A stretch of 64,000 nucleotides of DNA from Gymnothorax reevesii (GCA_029721435.1 CM056576.1:116983166-117047165); one strand, 5' to 3'; shown: positions 38,431 to 51,861, numbered from the stretch's first letter. Program-made: numbers and translations. The notes: generated by a model from the letters alone, not told the origin.

Positions 38431-38482
38431 CTAAGACAGACAGACGGACAGACGACAGAGAGGACAATACCCCCTTGACAAG
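38431..38482 (-). repeat. GTCC/GTCT fragment of the Helentron-like family
   Basis: The minus strand reads GGGGGTATTGTCCTC, then TCGTCTGTCCGTCTGTCTG. This matches the 21060-21205 copy across the TATTGTC word and the tetranucleotide repeat; the hairpin is not preserved. Confidence 0.45.
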
Positions 38483-41400
38483 ATTCTGTAATAGATCACC
38501 ATAGGCAGCAATAGAAATCGATGGTATAAAGCTCTTTTAATATAGAGTAATATACTGTTTTCAGAGATGCTATGTTTGGAACAAAGGGCTTTTTACGATT
38601 GATTTTTGTTGCTAACTTAAGTGGCCTATATTCCAATCTTGCTTGCTGGCTAAAAACTGTTAGCCAGCTGGCTAAATTGTAAATCAAAATCCAGTAAGGT
38701 CTCTGTTATTGGCAACTTGTTGACCAGCTTCTTAGGTTGTCAGACCTAATGTTGAAACACATGATAGTGGGGAGTCTATTTACTCATAGACTGAATTTAC
38801 CTTATTTTGAAGGGTTAGCTCAGATTATTTTATATGGGGCTGATTGACGTATTTGCCACCTAACAAGCTAGCTAGAACCTGACACTGGCATGGGAGCTAA
38901 GCAATGAACTGCTAAGAATGAGGACTGCAGCATATCTATTTTAGCATTGAACAACTGTACTTGAAATAAAAATCGAACATGCGAATAATTGTCGGAATTT
39001 AGTAAAGTTCCTCTTGCCAACATAAATAGTTTTGCCGTTTTTGTGTCTTTGGCACCTGACTTTTGGGAACCAACCATTTGGCCCATCTTCTTATCTTCAT
39101 CTTGCAGTTGACACTTAACTAGTGAAGGGCTGCTGGTTGGACCTCTATTGAACAAACACTTGCAAATAATTAGCATTCAATTTATAAAAATTTCTGGTGT
39201 AGAAGGTATTGGCCACAATTCCCAAATTCATTTAAGAAGACCGTAGCGCTAAGAGCTTCTTTAGATCCTTCTTAAGGCTGGGAAACATGGCCATTGTCAT
39301 TGTGGTTAAGAGACTGCAAACTTAAAGGCATTTTAAGTGATGTCTCCAGAACTATCCTGTGTCGGTTCACTCAGCTTTCAGCCTGATTCCACTCAATAAA
39401 GCCACAAATTTTTTAATTAATTCCAGTAATGTTGAGTTCTTTGTCACCATTTAGCAGGGATCCCAGGCAGCAGTAGAAATATTGACTCTGGGCAAATATT
39501 GGGTTTAACCCAAATTAGCCTGTTAGCCAGATCTGGCTAAGACTAAGCCTCATTCTGCTGTGGAAAAAATAGTACTTGAAACTGCACTTAATGACTTTTA
39601 CTTGCTTTGTGAGCAAAAAGTGAAGTCCTGAACCATTTGACAGTAATACGATTTTTGCTGTTGTGTTTCTACTCTAACACATTGCATTTGAAGTTAAATA
39701 AGGAACATGAAGTGTAATTTTCCACTTTGATTTAAACTTTTTAAAATCCATATTAGTGCTACATTTCAGGCCGACAAAGCCCTTTTTACCTGTAGTTCTG
39801 TACTTTGGGTGGGATAACTGAAAAAATTTATGTAATCTTACGCAAAGCTATATTCAGTCATATTTAGCTTTTAGTTGCAAATCCTTTGCATTCATAGCCT
39901 AGCATCTGTGACCTATACATATCTGTAGATTTATAACCTTCTTCACAGGGCCTTCACTTCTTGTTTACAGCAAGTGGAATCCTGCTTATTCGGATTTTAC
40001 TCAGGTGATTGACTTGTCAAGTGAAGAACATTCCTCTTTTCGTCACTTAAGACATCCTTGGTTGTGTTTATTTTTTGTTAATTAATGCTGCAGGGTGGAA
40101 TGCTGTCCAAAGATTTTTGAGATATGTTGGTTGGATCTTCAAGAATTCATCCCACTGCCGCTGTGAGCAGCCACCAATGAAGATAAATGACTCAGTTCCT
40201 CAAGCAGCCATGTGTGCCAAAGTCATCCGACTACCTCCCCATATATTTCAGGAATGAATGGGTGGCTTAGATCATGACCAGTTTTTTTCTCCACTCTTTC
40301 TTCATGACTATAGTACTGGTGATATATAGACCACTGTAATAGTGCATACTGGAAATGGTACTGGTGCAGTATAGTCCACAAGTGATCTATACTGGAAATA
40401 TTGATCTCACCTGCCCACCAGACCCTGTTCCAGAATATTTTTACACTGCTACGCTGACTGCCTGGGCACTAATATTGAGCTGTTGAGCTCTCTCTTGTAG
40501 ACTGTGCTGTATAGTATTACAGATAATCCACCACAGTGGGCTTTCTCATCGAGTCACCACATTTGGCAGCTTTCATTTAATGTTTCCAATTGAAAAATAT
40601 ATTTTGTATAAGGAACTGATTGGATTCTAATAAGCTTCAAATATTATAAACCTCCTACTGAATTAGAATGCTATTTTATGCATTTAAAAAAAATATTTTC
40701 TATGTTTATGGTCGACCAACATGGATATCTTCATGCAGTCATATCAATAAATATTTGGACTTTGACTTATAGTTTTCCTATAGTTACTTCAGCTATCCAC
40801 CATAGCATATTGAAATTTAAATATCTAGTGCAGTGCCCTTCAAATTCCTGATTGCGCCCTGTAGATGCTTTCTCTACTTCTCGAGAACTGCTAATCCAAA
40901 CCACTTCTGTTTTTGTCCTGAAGGTACATTCAGGTAAAATTATGTCTGTAACCTTAAAGAATTTGTTTTGTTTTTTTGCTAGGCTTAAAATACCGCAAAT
41001 GTAATAAAGTTATTCAGATATAGCTCGCAATAATGAAGGCTTTAATGTTCATTCCATGCATACGTATTTGCAAATAAAATGTAGTTCAGTATTTCTCGCT
41101 GCTCAGAAAACAGAACAGTAACTGCCTCCATGTGGAAACTGCCTATAAAAAGACCTTATGATATATTTACCATATAATTGTTTTTATCTTTCTTCCATGA
41201 ACATCTTTTTCCTTTTTTCTTCTTTTCTTTAACAATGGATACTCATGTATTTGCATGTTTAGCTGCAATAAACAATAAACAAATAAATATAATGCTGTCT
41301 GAGATTTTTACTGAAGAATGTCTGGGATCATAAATTTGGCACAGAAAGGTTTTTGCTAAGTGTGACGCACAGCAGGAAATTCTATCACCAGTCTTCCAAG

Positions 41401-41855
41401 GCATCAGAGTTATTAAATTTGAATTTATGAGTAACTGCAAGATTGCCCTCATGTGATGTACAGAAAATTACTGAATATTTACTGAAGTGGCCTATTCAAG
41501 CTTTCCTTTCACTAGTCAGCAATGTAAAACTTGAAGGCTTCAGCTTATACCCCACTCCCTAGCAGTAGCCTCTGTGAGAAAGGAGTAAAAGACTACATCT
41601 CCTGAGTGTTATGGAAAAACCTAGTAAGTCAAATTTTAGTTGGGACTATTTTTCACCTTACTAGACTTTTATTAAGATAAAACGACCCCAGGTTCCTTAT
41701 CGCTTGCTATGACGAAACCAATTAAGTCACACAGAGGGGAAGCCCTCACCATCTCCACTTCAAAAAAGACTTTTTATACTCAATTATGTTACTGACCAGT
41801 TGCCAATTAACGTAATTAGCTGTGAGAGGTGTATTTCTTTTACATAATACAACTT
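38483..41855. other. long non-coding stretch, nothing firm
   Basis: About 3.4 kb AT-rich DNA. No transposon termini, RNA gene or domain-bearing frame. The minus-strand frame 38868-39176 (102 codons) contains no motif I know. A palindrome ATTGGGTTTAACCCAAAT lies at about 39498. It may be intronic. Confidence 0.4.
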
Positions 41856-41859
41856 TTCT

Positions 41860-42078
41860 AGTCTATTGTTGCCACTGTGCCAGGTTTTTTGAAACCTGTC
41901 ACTGACATCAAATTCAAAATGAGAAAAACAATGAAGTTTCTCAGTTTAAACATCTAATATGTTGTCTTTGAACTATTTTCAATACAATGTAAGGTTTATG
42001 TGATTTGCCAATCATTGCACTCTGTTTTGATTCACATTTGACACAGCCTCCCAACTTTTTTGGAAATGGGGTTGTAAG
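41860..42078 (+). mobile_element. 3' end of a DNA-transposon-like repeat (GGGGTTGTA end)
   Basis: The text from AAATTCAAAATGAGAAAAAC, through AATCATTGCACTCTGTTTTG, to CCCAACTTTTTTGGAAATGGGGTTGTA is a familiar fish interspersed repeat end. The left terminus was not found, so it is truncated. Class is uncertain. Confidence 0.55.
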
Positions 42079-44079
42079 TACAAAAAAAAAAAATCATCAA
42101 ACATCACATAACTGAATTTTTTTTACCAACCATTCTGAAGAGTAGATAGTGTTCGCCAGAACTGCACTTCTGAATAATTATTCTTCCTGCCTTGAAAATT
42201 TGACAATATGCATTTTTCATCTTGATTGGCTCCCATGTGTAGCTTGCACTAAAGCTTAGCTTCTGTTAGGCAACCTAAAAATGTATTTGTTACTCTGTCC
42301 TTTGATCGCATCTTCCAAGAGATTGTTGCCATCATGAATCATAACGAGGACAATAAACCAACACTGTCAATCACCATGCACTTCACAGGATATAGAGAGA
42401 GCACATTTTTGATATCACACTATCTTAAAAATTGGTTTTAGTATGGTTTATGTAGAAGCAGCTTTTAGGTATGCAAAGCAACTTTCTGTTTTTTAATGCT
42501 TTTGATCAATTCCCTTCAGGAAAACATATCTTCACATCTGTATGTAAATGGTTTAGTCCCTGTGGCACCATTTTTGGCTGTCATCCAGGACAGTGCATTT
42601 GCAAGTGATGAATAAAAGGTTGAAATACTGACAGACTGACAGCTTTGATGCCTGGGTATTTCAATCCATATCTTGCTGATGGAATGTCAGCCATTTTCTA
42701 CAGTGCGACCAGAGTTTTTAGCCGATTTCATGCAGTGTCACAAGCCAAATACAAGTACTTACGTCTCAAACTGTATGCACTAACTCTGAGATGAGCCTAC
42801 TTCACTCAAGCTTGTCTAAATTTCTCCATAAATGACATGACCCATGCTCCTTGATCCACAGTGTTTTTGGTATGGAATGTGATATACTGCAAGTCCATGT
42901 ACAGTTGAATAGTAAAATAATGGCCGCTATTTCATTAGTCGTGAGTGGCTCTTTGTCTCTAAGCACTGGGGCTGCTGCTGGGAGCAAACTTGCAGAATGG
43001 AACAACTGTGATGTGTCCGAATGAGGTTGTCTGCCAGTCGGGTCTCATTTGGATTAAAGTCCTTTTGAGTCTGCTGGGATTTGATTCAGGCAAGGCTCCT
43101 GTCAGCTGAAGTTCTGTTCGCTGCAACTAATTGACTTCTCATCTGGCAAAGACTGTGCATGGAAGTCAGGCAGCTGTCATCGTCCTGCTAATTATCAGGA
43201 AGATTTGCCAATTAATTGGCGGGAAGATTTGCCAGTGAAAAGAATTTTTGTACAGCAACAAGCTAAAAATTTACCATGCCTGGAGTGTATAACAGGTCAT
43301 TATTTCAGGTCCTCTTATTGCTCCTATTACAAACATTGCATTTTTTTTTTTTTTTTTTAGCTGAAACAAAAACTCCCCCTCTTTGATGTGTGAATGCTCT
43401 TCTGATTAAATGGTATATTTTAATAGAATAGAATAGAATATTTTGAATATTCTTTCATAATAATTAATAATTATTATAGCCTTTTATGGTTTTTCATTAT
43501 TTTAATGTCGTAGTGTGAATCATATCGTTTTTAGGTGCATTTAAAAGGTCTGTGTCGGAAAAGAACTCTAAATCACCTCCGGAAGAAGCACTCTGCCGCA
43601 AAACACACTGCGCCAGCGCTGACTGAAACGCTCCAATACCTTCTGGCCATTTTTCCATCAATTGGTGATGTCATCGTTTGAATTTAGGTGAAATCAGGTC
43701 AAGAAGATAGTTTGATACGCCCTTGAATCAAGTGGGTTACTCCCACAAGGCTACACCGGCATTTGCTTCTAAAGCTCTTTTGCACTCTGGAGGGGAAATC
43801 CATTCATGGTAATTGGTGTGACATTTCTTGACACACGCGTGAACCACGGACCAATCAGAAGTGAGTGATCAAGTTGAACAATCACAACACGCTGGGGTTT
43901 TTTCAGGAGGGTGGGGGCAGGACCTCAACAGAGTGTTTCACAGACAGGTACTGCAGAAATGGCCAGTATGTAATGTTTTTTTAAATAATGATGCATTTGA
44001 ACATTTTTAGTAGACTTCAAGAATGACCAATGAAAAGTCACGTAATAGGAACACTTTAATAATTCTCACGGAGCAAATA
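42079..44079. other. non-coding stretch
   Basis: No gene recognised. There is a T17 tract at about 43342. The 43020-43225 part has developmental-enhancer-like composition (CTGCTAATTATCAGG, CAATTAATTGGCGGG) and could be a conserved non-coding element. Confidence 0.35.
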
Positions 44080-44081
44080 TA

Positions 44082-44896
44082 CTGAGTCAAAAAAGAAACT
44101 TCACACTCATAAATTTGTAAATATTTTCTTGAAACTTTTAATAAAAGAGTTTTTATTATCACTAGGGGTAAATGCGTTGTCAAAGACATCATGACACACA
44201 TCAACTCCGACGTGGACAGGTACGTGGCACGTGCGAGCGTACTTTAAGCTAAAACCATGTTTTCTCCTGTTCCGAGTCGCGTAACCATATGAGAGTCGTG
44301 CAACTGAGCTCACATTAGGATGCTAGAGTGATATTTCGGGAAAGTAAGTTTTACTGTTAATTATTCGTTGATTTTCAATGCCATGGCCGTCAAACATTCA
44401 GCGTGAACGTGCATTGGCATGCTGAATACGGAAACGTCCGTCACTGACGTTGTAAGGGTTATGGGATGCAGTCGACGGACTATCCATGATCTTCAGACAC
44501 GTCTCCAACAAACTGGCACCACAGCTGACTGACCTCTTTCTGGTAGCCCACATATGACCTCAAAAGCATAAGACCGATAAATTGTGTTACGTCAGTTGCA
44601 TAATCGATTTGGCACTGCAACGTCCACTAGGAATGAATTGTTTAGAGGTCATGTGACTGCCCAAACCATATGTAATCGCCTGCGCGCTGCTCTTATTCAA
44701 GTTGTAACTTACCATTTTTACTCTTGGACATTTCTGTAGCATTTCCGGTGGAACTGGTTACATTATGGACATTATGTTTATGATACACCATCTTTAATAA
44801 GTACAAAATTAAATAAAATCATTATTTAAAACCTCATTTCTTGTATCTTCAACTTATCGACCTCCAAACGAGAGTGAAGTTTTTATTTTGGCTGAG
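44082..44896 (+). mobile_element. Tc1/mariner deletion derivative
   Basis: 815 bp between TA dinucleotides (44080-44081, 44897-44898). The left end CTGAGTCAAAAAAGAAACTT and right end (complement CTCAGCCAAAATAAAAACTT) are inverted repeats. It belongs to a different Tc1 family from the 6.85-kb and 30-kb copies. Only the N-terminal DNA-binding part of the transposase remains; the whole DDE core has been deleted, so it is a MITE-like derivative that keeps both ends. Confidence 0.88.
44404..44701 (+). pseudogene. Tc1 transposase N-terminal remnant
   Basis: In one frame it reads SVTDVVRVMGCSRRTIHDLQ and TRLQQTGTTAD, a stop, PLSGSPHMTSKA, further stops, then LHNRFGTATSTRNELFRGHV and TICNRLRAAL. This matches the paired helix-turn-helix regions of Tc1 transposases. 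Three in-frame stops interrupt it and no catalytic Asp or Glu block follows. Confidence 0.88.
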
Positions 44897-44898
44897 TA

Positions 44899-46314
44899 TA
44901 TTTTATTTGTGTCTGTTGTGTCGGTTTCCTCATTGGATCAGGTGTTCTTTCTCAATTTCCTAAAGGTCTTGATTGTTGGGATATATTAGGAGCGCAAATG
45001 TCCTGTTAGTTTGAATCTTACACAAAGCTAGTGTTTTTTTCCCCATCGCTTAGCCTCATGTGAACACTGTATTCTGCACATCTGAGGCAATTTGGTAACA
45101 CAGCCATTCATTAAGCCTTAGGAGTCACCATAGAGGGTAAAAATATTTTACCTAGCATTGCAATAAACTGTTGCTGAAGTCACCTAGAGATTTACCTGCA
45201 TTTTGTTCACATTTTTTGGTTCTGTTTAAAAAAAACCTAGCTAATGATACTGCTTGCGACCTAAAATTAAAATGTTTGAAATTATGTCATCTTCTGAATT
45301 TGGAAATAAACAAAACACAGAAATTGCATTGCTGGACCATTACCCTTCTTCTACCATGAATTAATAGTCTCATTACAGGTACTCATCTTTGCATATTTTC
45401 TACCTCTGTTCTACATTACATTGCACTACATTAGTATCACATATTGTGCTTTGTTTGCCATTGTTTTTTTTTTTGTTTTTTTGTCATCATCAAGTATATT
45501 CAGTGTTCCAGAATGGAATTGGAACTGCATCAAGCATTAGGTTAGATTGTCAAGCCATCACCTTCACAGCACTGAATGCAAAGACTGTGGCACAGAGGAA
45601 CAGAAGATATTACTGAACGCTCCTCATACTGGGTCGTTATCAGCACGGCATAATATTACCCAGCTGTTTTTTTTCCTACGCACTTCCTCTCCTGGGCAGG
45701 AAGCACTGATGGCTTATATTTTGGTACTCAGCTTTGATCTAACTGGCCCGGAAAATGTGAATATTATTCTAGGATATCATTGAAAATTCAGAGACCCCCA
45801 AAGAGGGGTCCTGTTCTCGGTGCCATTATGAATCCAATCCAGCAGTATAATTTTCAACATTATTTTCTGACTCAGGACACTTATGCAAAGCGATTTTTTT
45901 TTTTTAAAGACTGCATATCATGTTCTGTTTTGTCAAGATATAATGTTCCTGGATATGTAAACGGGAGCTGGAACTCCTCCTGGAATGCTTTTTTGAAAAA
46001 AGAAAAGAGAGAGAGAAAAACCAGCCGGTGTCTTCATAGAGAAAATACAGTCTCGAGGTCCTACTTGCACGCTGAAGGCTAGCAAGCTTGTGGGAGGGAG
46101 CAGTGGATTCAGAGAGAGCAGGTTGGACAAAACTATGCAAAGCTGGTCAGTTTGGGGGCGTAAAAAAAAACAGAATTTCACATACCATGTTTTAACTGCT
46201 GAAGTACAGAGGGGCAGTAAATGTACAGACCCGGAGGGACTAAAATCAACCTTCTCTGAGCTGGTATATTCAGTGGAGACCACTGTGCCGACGGGCTGAG
46301 CTTGAATTATTTTA
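44899..46314. other. non-coding stretch, nothing recognised
   Basis: Overlapping short frames on both strands near 45390-46300 have no familiar domains. T-rich tracts at 45465 and 45895. Confidence 0.4.
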
Positions 46315-46317
46315 TCA

Positions 46318-46480
46318 CATTGTTAATTCATTTGACAGATGCTTTCATCGAAAGCAATACAAAGCAAGTGCATAAAATTAGGTGACCGAAATAGTAACAC
46401 AAAGTAGTTACACAAAGTAGCTACAATAGTTATACAACAAATCAGACAAGGTACAATCTGTATGGAGCACTATTTGACTT
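46318..46480 (-). repeat. LINE 3' tail, reverse orientation
   Basis: TTGACAGATGCTTTCATCGA followed by AAGCAATACAAAG is the reverse of the fish L2-type tail stem-loop (GCTTTCATCGAAAGC). It lacks the TGTAA repeats seen at 35949. Extent leftward on the minus strand is unclear. Confidence 0.6.
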
Positions 46481-49400
46481 CAGTCATAAACAAGTGACGT
46501 GTAGATTAGACGGTGGGTAATAAGCAAGCAGAAAGTAAGCAAATGGAAACAAGTGCGGCAGAGCAATTTTTTCCCATTGCTTTTCCATTTCCCTGATGTA
46601 GCCAGACATGAAGATTTTGCCGTCGATCAAAGCTGTAACGGAGGACAGTAACCGCTTTTGTTCACGTAGTCATCATGTGGACTCTTTTAAGAGTCAGTTT
46701 ATTCAAACATGGAAATGAACAAATTTTATATTAATTTTATGAAACTGCAAGGTGCGTACATAAACGTTAGCCACCATTTTCAAGAAAAATTTCAAAACAA
46801 ACGTGCACTCTGGAAAATAGTTTTGGATTAGCCATTGTATGACAGCAGTGTTCTTGTTTCATGTTTGACGTGACTCACTGTATACCTCATCTGTTAGTGG
46901 ATTTTTTTAAAGCTAGTTATTAATTTGGTCTCAACCACACGTAAGTGGACCATTTATTTCAACTTAAAATGGCTCAATGCTTTTTTTTTATATTTTGTAT
47001 GTCATAATATATGGTTTACTGAACAAACTGTTACTCCCCTTAAATACCATGCGAAAAACGCGGACAGCGATAAGACTTCTTAGTGGTTCTCATCGTCTCA
47101 ACTCCATGAGTTTTTCTGAGCCTGTGCAAATTGCTTCCTAGCAACGGGCAACAGCACTGATTATTATCCCTGCAGTGCTGTCACCTGCATGGAGAATACA
47201 GTTCTCACGAATCTCACCAGTCCCTTTCTTTTTCATGGACCGTACAGGAAGAAAAAGTGACAGAAACAAGTCTCTCTCAAACAGCCTCTGAACTGACAGC
47301 ACTTTCCCCATGTAGGCAGTTCTGAGTGCAACAGGCTGTTCCTTTTCCACGCTTTCGTCTACCAGCACTCAATTAAGTTTGTACAGGACTCACAGGTCCG
47401 TTAATGAGACTCATCTTCATTTATAAGTGCAGCATTTTTATGTAATCAATAAAAATGAGTATGCATGAATGAATGAAGTCCGTACACTTGCCTGTTTGGA
47501 AATGACATATATTAAAATCCATGATTGGAACATGTGATCAGATCAGAAAACCTTAAACTGGTTTAAAGCACAGCAGCCTAAAAGAAAACCAGTGGCAACA
47601 GATAATTACATACGTCCAAGCCATAACATCTGCAGATGGACAGAATTCAGTAATAGCCCTTGAAACAATTGGAAAATAGTATCATATCCAATAATTTCTG
47701 GCAACATGACAGATATTTTTAATCACGGAAAAGATTATGTTGGCATTTTGTAATTGTGTGCTGTGTACTGAATGAGGAGGAATATAACAGGGAACACAGG
47801 GGAATAAAACAAACAATAAAACTAATATTGCATTGCTTCTCTGTGCCACACACTTCTGCGTACAGCGATGTGCTGTCATTCTGAATTACATTAATTTTAT
47901 AAATGCTTCTTATTGTCTGATTCCATTTCTTCGGAACTGCTAGAATGGCTACAGATTACTGAAAAAAATCAATATTTGCTTAAGGGCAAACTCAGCTGAC
48001 TTTTAAAATGAATGGGAGATAATTATGATCATATATTGCGTTAATAGATGCCAAAAACTCATGTTTTAAGAAATGAAGTCACATAGTCTCGCACAGGGGT
48101 GTAGGAATCTGGCCCTCAAATCCAGATCCAGCCTTGTTTTTCTTTTCTCCCCACTGATAGACCAATTAACTGAACAAATTGTGTTTCTGATTGGCCAGAC
48201 TGTGTTTACACCTGACTCCCAGAGTGGACAACTAGCAGTTCTTGGCCCTCAAGAATAGTGAGAAGACCACACCCTGGTCTCGCCATTTTGAATCTTGTGC
48301 CTTACATTACACTTCAACTGCCCTCTGTGAAACTAGCAAACTCCCTTCTGATGAAGTCCTAAATGAACTATGAACTTTGACAGTGAAGATGAGGTCTTTA
48401 CTGACAGAAGTTACCATTGCACAATGTGGAAAAAGTGTTTGAAAAAGGTCTATAATAAAACTCAGCCTGAAGAGACAACCTAGGGGAAAAGCTGAAGGTC
48501 TGTCACGTTGGCGACCGGTAGGTCACTAATATGTTTCATCTGGGTGCTGTGTGAGAAAAGAGGCTGTTCTGTGCGCCCTGGTGCTTCAAGACCTAACAGA
48601 ATTTCACCTGGGGAGATCTGCAGACCTTATTGGATTAAAAGGACCCCGCTGGTGTGCTATAGGACTGCTGAGAAGGGTAACAGAACAAGCTCCTGTCTGT
48701 CCAGATTTCAACATAATTTTCCTGCATTCCAACCATGTACTTGTTGGGGGAGCAGGAGGGGAAGGTGGGCGATGGCAAAAAAAAGAGTAATATTTCTCAA
48801 GTAGTTCACAATGTCATTAAAGGTCTTGCTCACGAGGATGGCTTTGACTTCATGTGACTCATTTTTAGATTACCATTAGGTTGGACATTTTAAAGAAGGC
48901 TATAGCCTGAAAAGCCCTCTGTGTGTGAAACGCAGTCATGCGTCAGAGAGGGGGCCATCTGTTGACTCGTCACAGGCCAGGCCGAGGGTGTGGAGAGGGG
49001 GAGAGAAAGACCACCTGTGGTCTGAGCAGCCTGGCCTTTTTGTGTGCGCCACAGTCATTTGAGCCGGGGGCCACAACATGTTAGAGGTGAATGCTGTATC
49101 TGTTCTTCCAAAGACAAACTTGATCAGCGTCATCGAACCAGTGTCTGGCAGCTAATCTATGTCACTTTGCTGTATGCGGATCACACAGGAAATGGGATTT
49201 TTCTCGGCTGAAAAACCCTTTGTGAACCCTACTTACACTAACCTTAACCTTAACCTTAACAATAACCTCAGTATTAACGCAAAATTGAATTCGCACGAGG
49301 GTTCTTTTTTTTTTTTTTGCTGGGGTTCTATTCATTATTTTCCATTTTCAATGAGGAGAATATTTGTTTATCCTGGGAGGCCAACAAGGACAAACAATAA

Positions 49401-50490
49401 ACATTTACTTACAACTGACAAAAGCCAATACATATAAATGGCAATACACATTTATTTAAAAGTTCACTGCAAGCATGTTTTTGGAATGATGCAATTGGCC
49501 ACGTAGTTTAGCTAGTCTGGTTAAAAGTGCACCAGTTCTGGGTCTGTCAAATCTTATTTGGACTGTCTATTCAGTTTCTGACATAATCTTCCCCACGTTA
49601 ATCAGTCTTTCAGCATCGGCTAACTGTCATCAGGCACTGTAGACATTTTTTCCAGCTCATTTCATCGCAGTGCATAACTGCCGGAGGTGGTCTTAGCTTA
49701 GACCTGCATTTCTTCTTACCTTCTTACCTTCGAGCCGCAGGTTGTAGTGTCAGATCTCCGTGCCAAAGATTAAAAAAAATTGACAATGCGTTACGAAGAA
49801 GAGTAGGCCAACCTTTTCAATGATTTGTGGAACTATTATCGTGGAACAATTGCATAATTTTACGCACATTAGATCTTGTGTCATCAAAGGAATCTATCAA
49901 TCCCTCAAATGCGAGCAGTTTCAGACCAGTTTTGCGAGTCAGTCAGACATGAGCTAAGGTTAGCTTCTCAGTCATCGCTTCCTCTTAGCAAAAACGTTGA
50001 GATGCATTGTTCCCCAGATCCCCCAAAAAAGGCAGATGAATTTTACTTAGAGCCATAATCAAAATGATACCATCAGTAACCCATCACCTTTAGTTGGTTA
50101 TATTTCTTGTGATAGTAGCCCCCTACAACCAGTGTTTCTGACTTGAAAAGCCACACATAAAAATGAGGCAATGAAGGCTCAATTTTAAAATACACAGACA
50201 TTTGTGAACTTACTAAAACAAAGAGAGATGAATTTGGTTAATTTATATGGTACGCAAGATAAAAGCGTGAAAGTTAAATATCAGGATCTTTCATTCTCTC
50301 CCACAATATTTTCATGCCAGGCTGATATAGATTTGATATGGTCCCAAATACTTGGTCAGATATGGTTATCACCTAGTTTGCCATACAGTGTGATGACAGC
50401 ATGGATGTTTGCAAGAGCCATGTGTGACAGTTGAGGGGTCCTGTCACTAGAATAACTCCTAATAAGTACGCGCCCTGGCTACCTTGCCAA
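46481..50490. other. long non-coding stretch
   Basis: About 4 kb with no recognised gene. At 49238-49260 there is a short TAACCTTAACCTTAACCTTA run. The 48830-49200 part is GC-balanced and unique-looking. Open frames on 48508-48804 are two overlapping frames of unknown nature. Confidence 0.4.
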
Positions 50491-50496
50491 CAAGCC

Positions 50497-50572
50497 TAGC
50501 TTTTTGGTGATATGGTCAGTGCACTTGACTCTTACCTGGGAGTCTGGGGTTCAATTCCCAGGTCGGGACCTG
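50497..50572 (+). repeat. tRNA-like sequence (SINE head), copy 1
   Basis: A-box-like TGGTGATATGGTCAGTG, a GACTC...GAGTC anticodon-arm-like stem, and a B-box GGTTCAATTCC at 50549. The acceptor stem is not formed, so it is not a functional tRNA. Its core GACTCTTACCTGGGAGTC recurs at 59686-59720, and GGGTCCTGTCA lies upstream of both, so it is probably a tRNA-derived retroposon. Confidence 0.6.
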
Positions 50573-51860
50573 CTTCGCATGGTTTACTGTCACTGATTGT
50601 GTTTTGCTTGTTTGCAGTGGGGAATATCCAGAACTTCAACAGATCGCAATTTAAACGCAACTGTCATTCCACTCAACATACATATCTTTAAGAAGCGGCC
50701 TTCTTTTACTTACTGCAGCCAATACAAAGTAAAAGAATAGGCTGGCCTCTGCAAACACCCTCTGTGAGTGTCTGTGTCATCCATAAACCTGCTGTCAGGG
50801 TCGGCAGTGACTTCACCTTTTATTGCAGGTAACAGTCAACCTAGACCCACACAGTTGCTTGATAAACAATAAGTTAGTTTATTTACCAAATAATCAAGGC
50901 CAATTCATAGTCTTCTCTCACGTTGGCATTAGATGTCAACAATCATTTTGCTTTTTTTCTGTTCTGACCAGTGTTTTTAAAGTCTGGTTGTTCAGAAGTA
51001 TTTGTTTAGATTGTGGGGTGGACTCGTGTAGGAAAAAAGGTTCAAGAAACCCTAGCAAGAACAACGAGATCATCATGTTTAAGCCCATATTAAAGTTAAA
51101 GAACACTTTTTTTAACGGAAAGCAAGCTATTAATCTCTCAGCACTTTGTATTAAAACATGCTGAAGTGGAGGACTGTGAGCTCTGAAGGTCAAGTTTGAA
51201 AGAACAAGCCAAGGGCTTGAGCGTCCAGTTCTGCTTTTTAGCATCAAGGAGACCCCTGTATCCAGATAACCTTCACAAATTGCATTTTTACCAGATAACT
51301 ATTTACTGCTGGATATTTTTACTGAGGAAATTCTGATTAAGCACTTCTCTTAAGGGTTATCTTGTGGGAAAATGGCCGGGATTCAGACTTGTAACCTTCT
51401 GCATTATACTCAGTTCCCCATCAATTATTCTACACTGTGGTAAATACCACATGCAGTGGGCGGCCAAAATTGGATGCCTCAGAGTATTAGGTTGATGAAT
51501 GATCCCCTACCCATACAAATAGCTAAACTTAATAACACTGCAAATTAGTTTTTTCTTGACTGGCCCTTTGCCAGTGGAGATTTCCACTTCCATACACTTA
51601 CATAATATTTGTTGTCCTTCAGCTCCAAGTCACAATTTATTCCAAGGGCTAATCCCTTTATTTTTAAAAAACTAGGTTTTAAACTAGGTTTTAACAAATG
51701 TAATTTGCATGATTATAAAACAACATCCGGCACAAACATTTTCGAAACTGACAACTGCTATACCCTGAAATTGGTTCATGGACGGGGAATTTCAGTGACC
51801 ATCAAGGAGTGTTTCTGTGCCTTCCTGCTCTGCGCAGGATTTAATTTTATTTCAAAGAGC
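50573..51860. other. non-coding stretch, nothing recognised
   Basis: Overlapping frames on both strands at 50823-51247 lack known domains. No repeat termini. Confidence 0.4.
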
Positions 51861-51861
51861 A

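Noticed and set aside
38868..39176. 102-codon minus-strand frame as a second THAP-related exon
   Set aside because: No cysteine/histidine pattern or other THAP or P-element motif is visible.
49238..49262. Interstitial telomeric repeat
   Set aside because: The units are TAACCT, not the vertebrate TAACCC, and there are only about three.
50497..50572. Functional tRNA gene
   Set aside because: B-box and an arm are present, but no acceptor stem pairs and the same core occurs truncated at 59.7 kb, which fits a SINE better.
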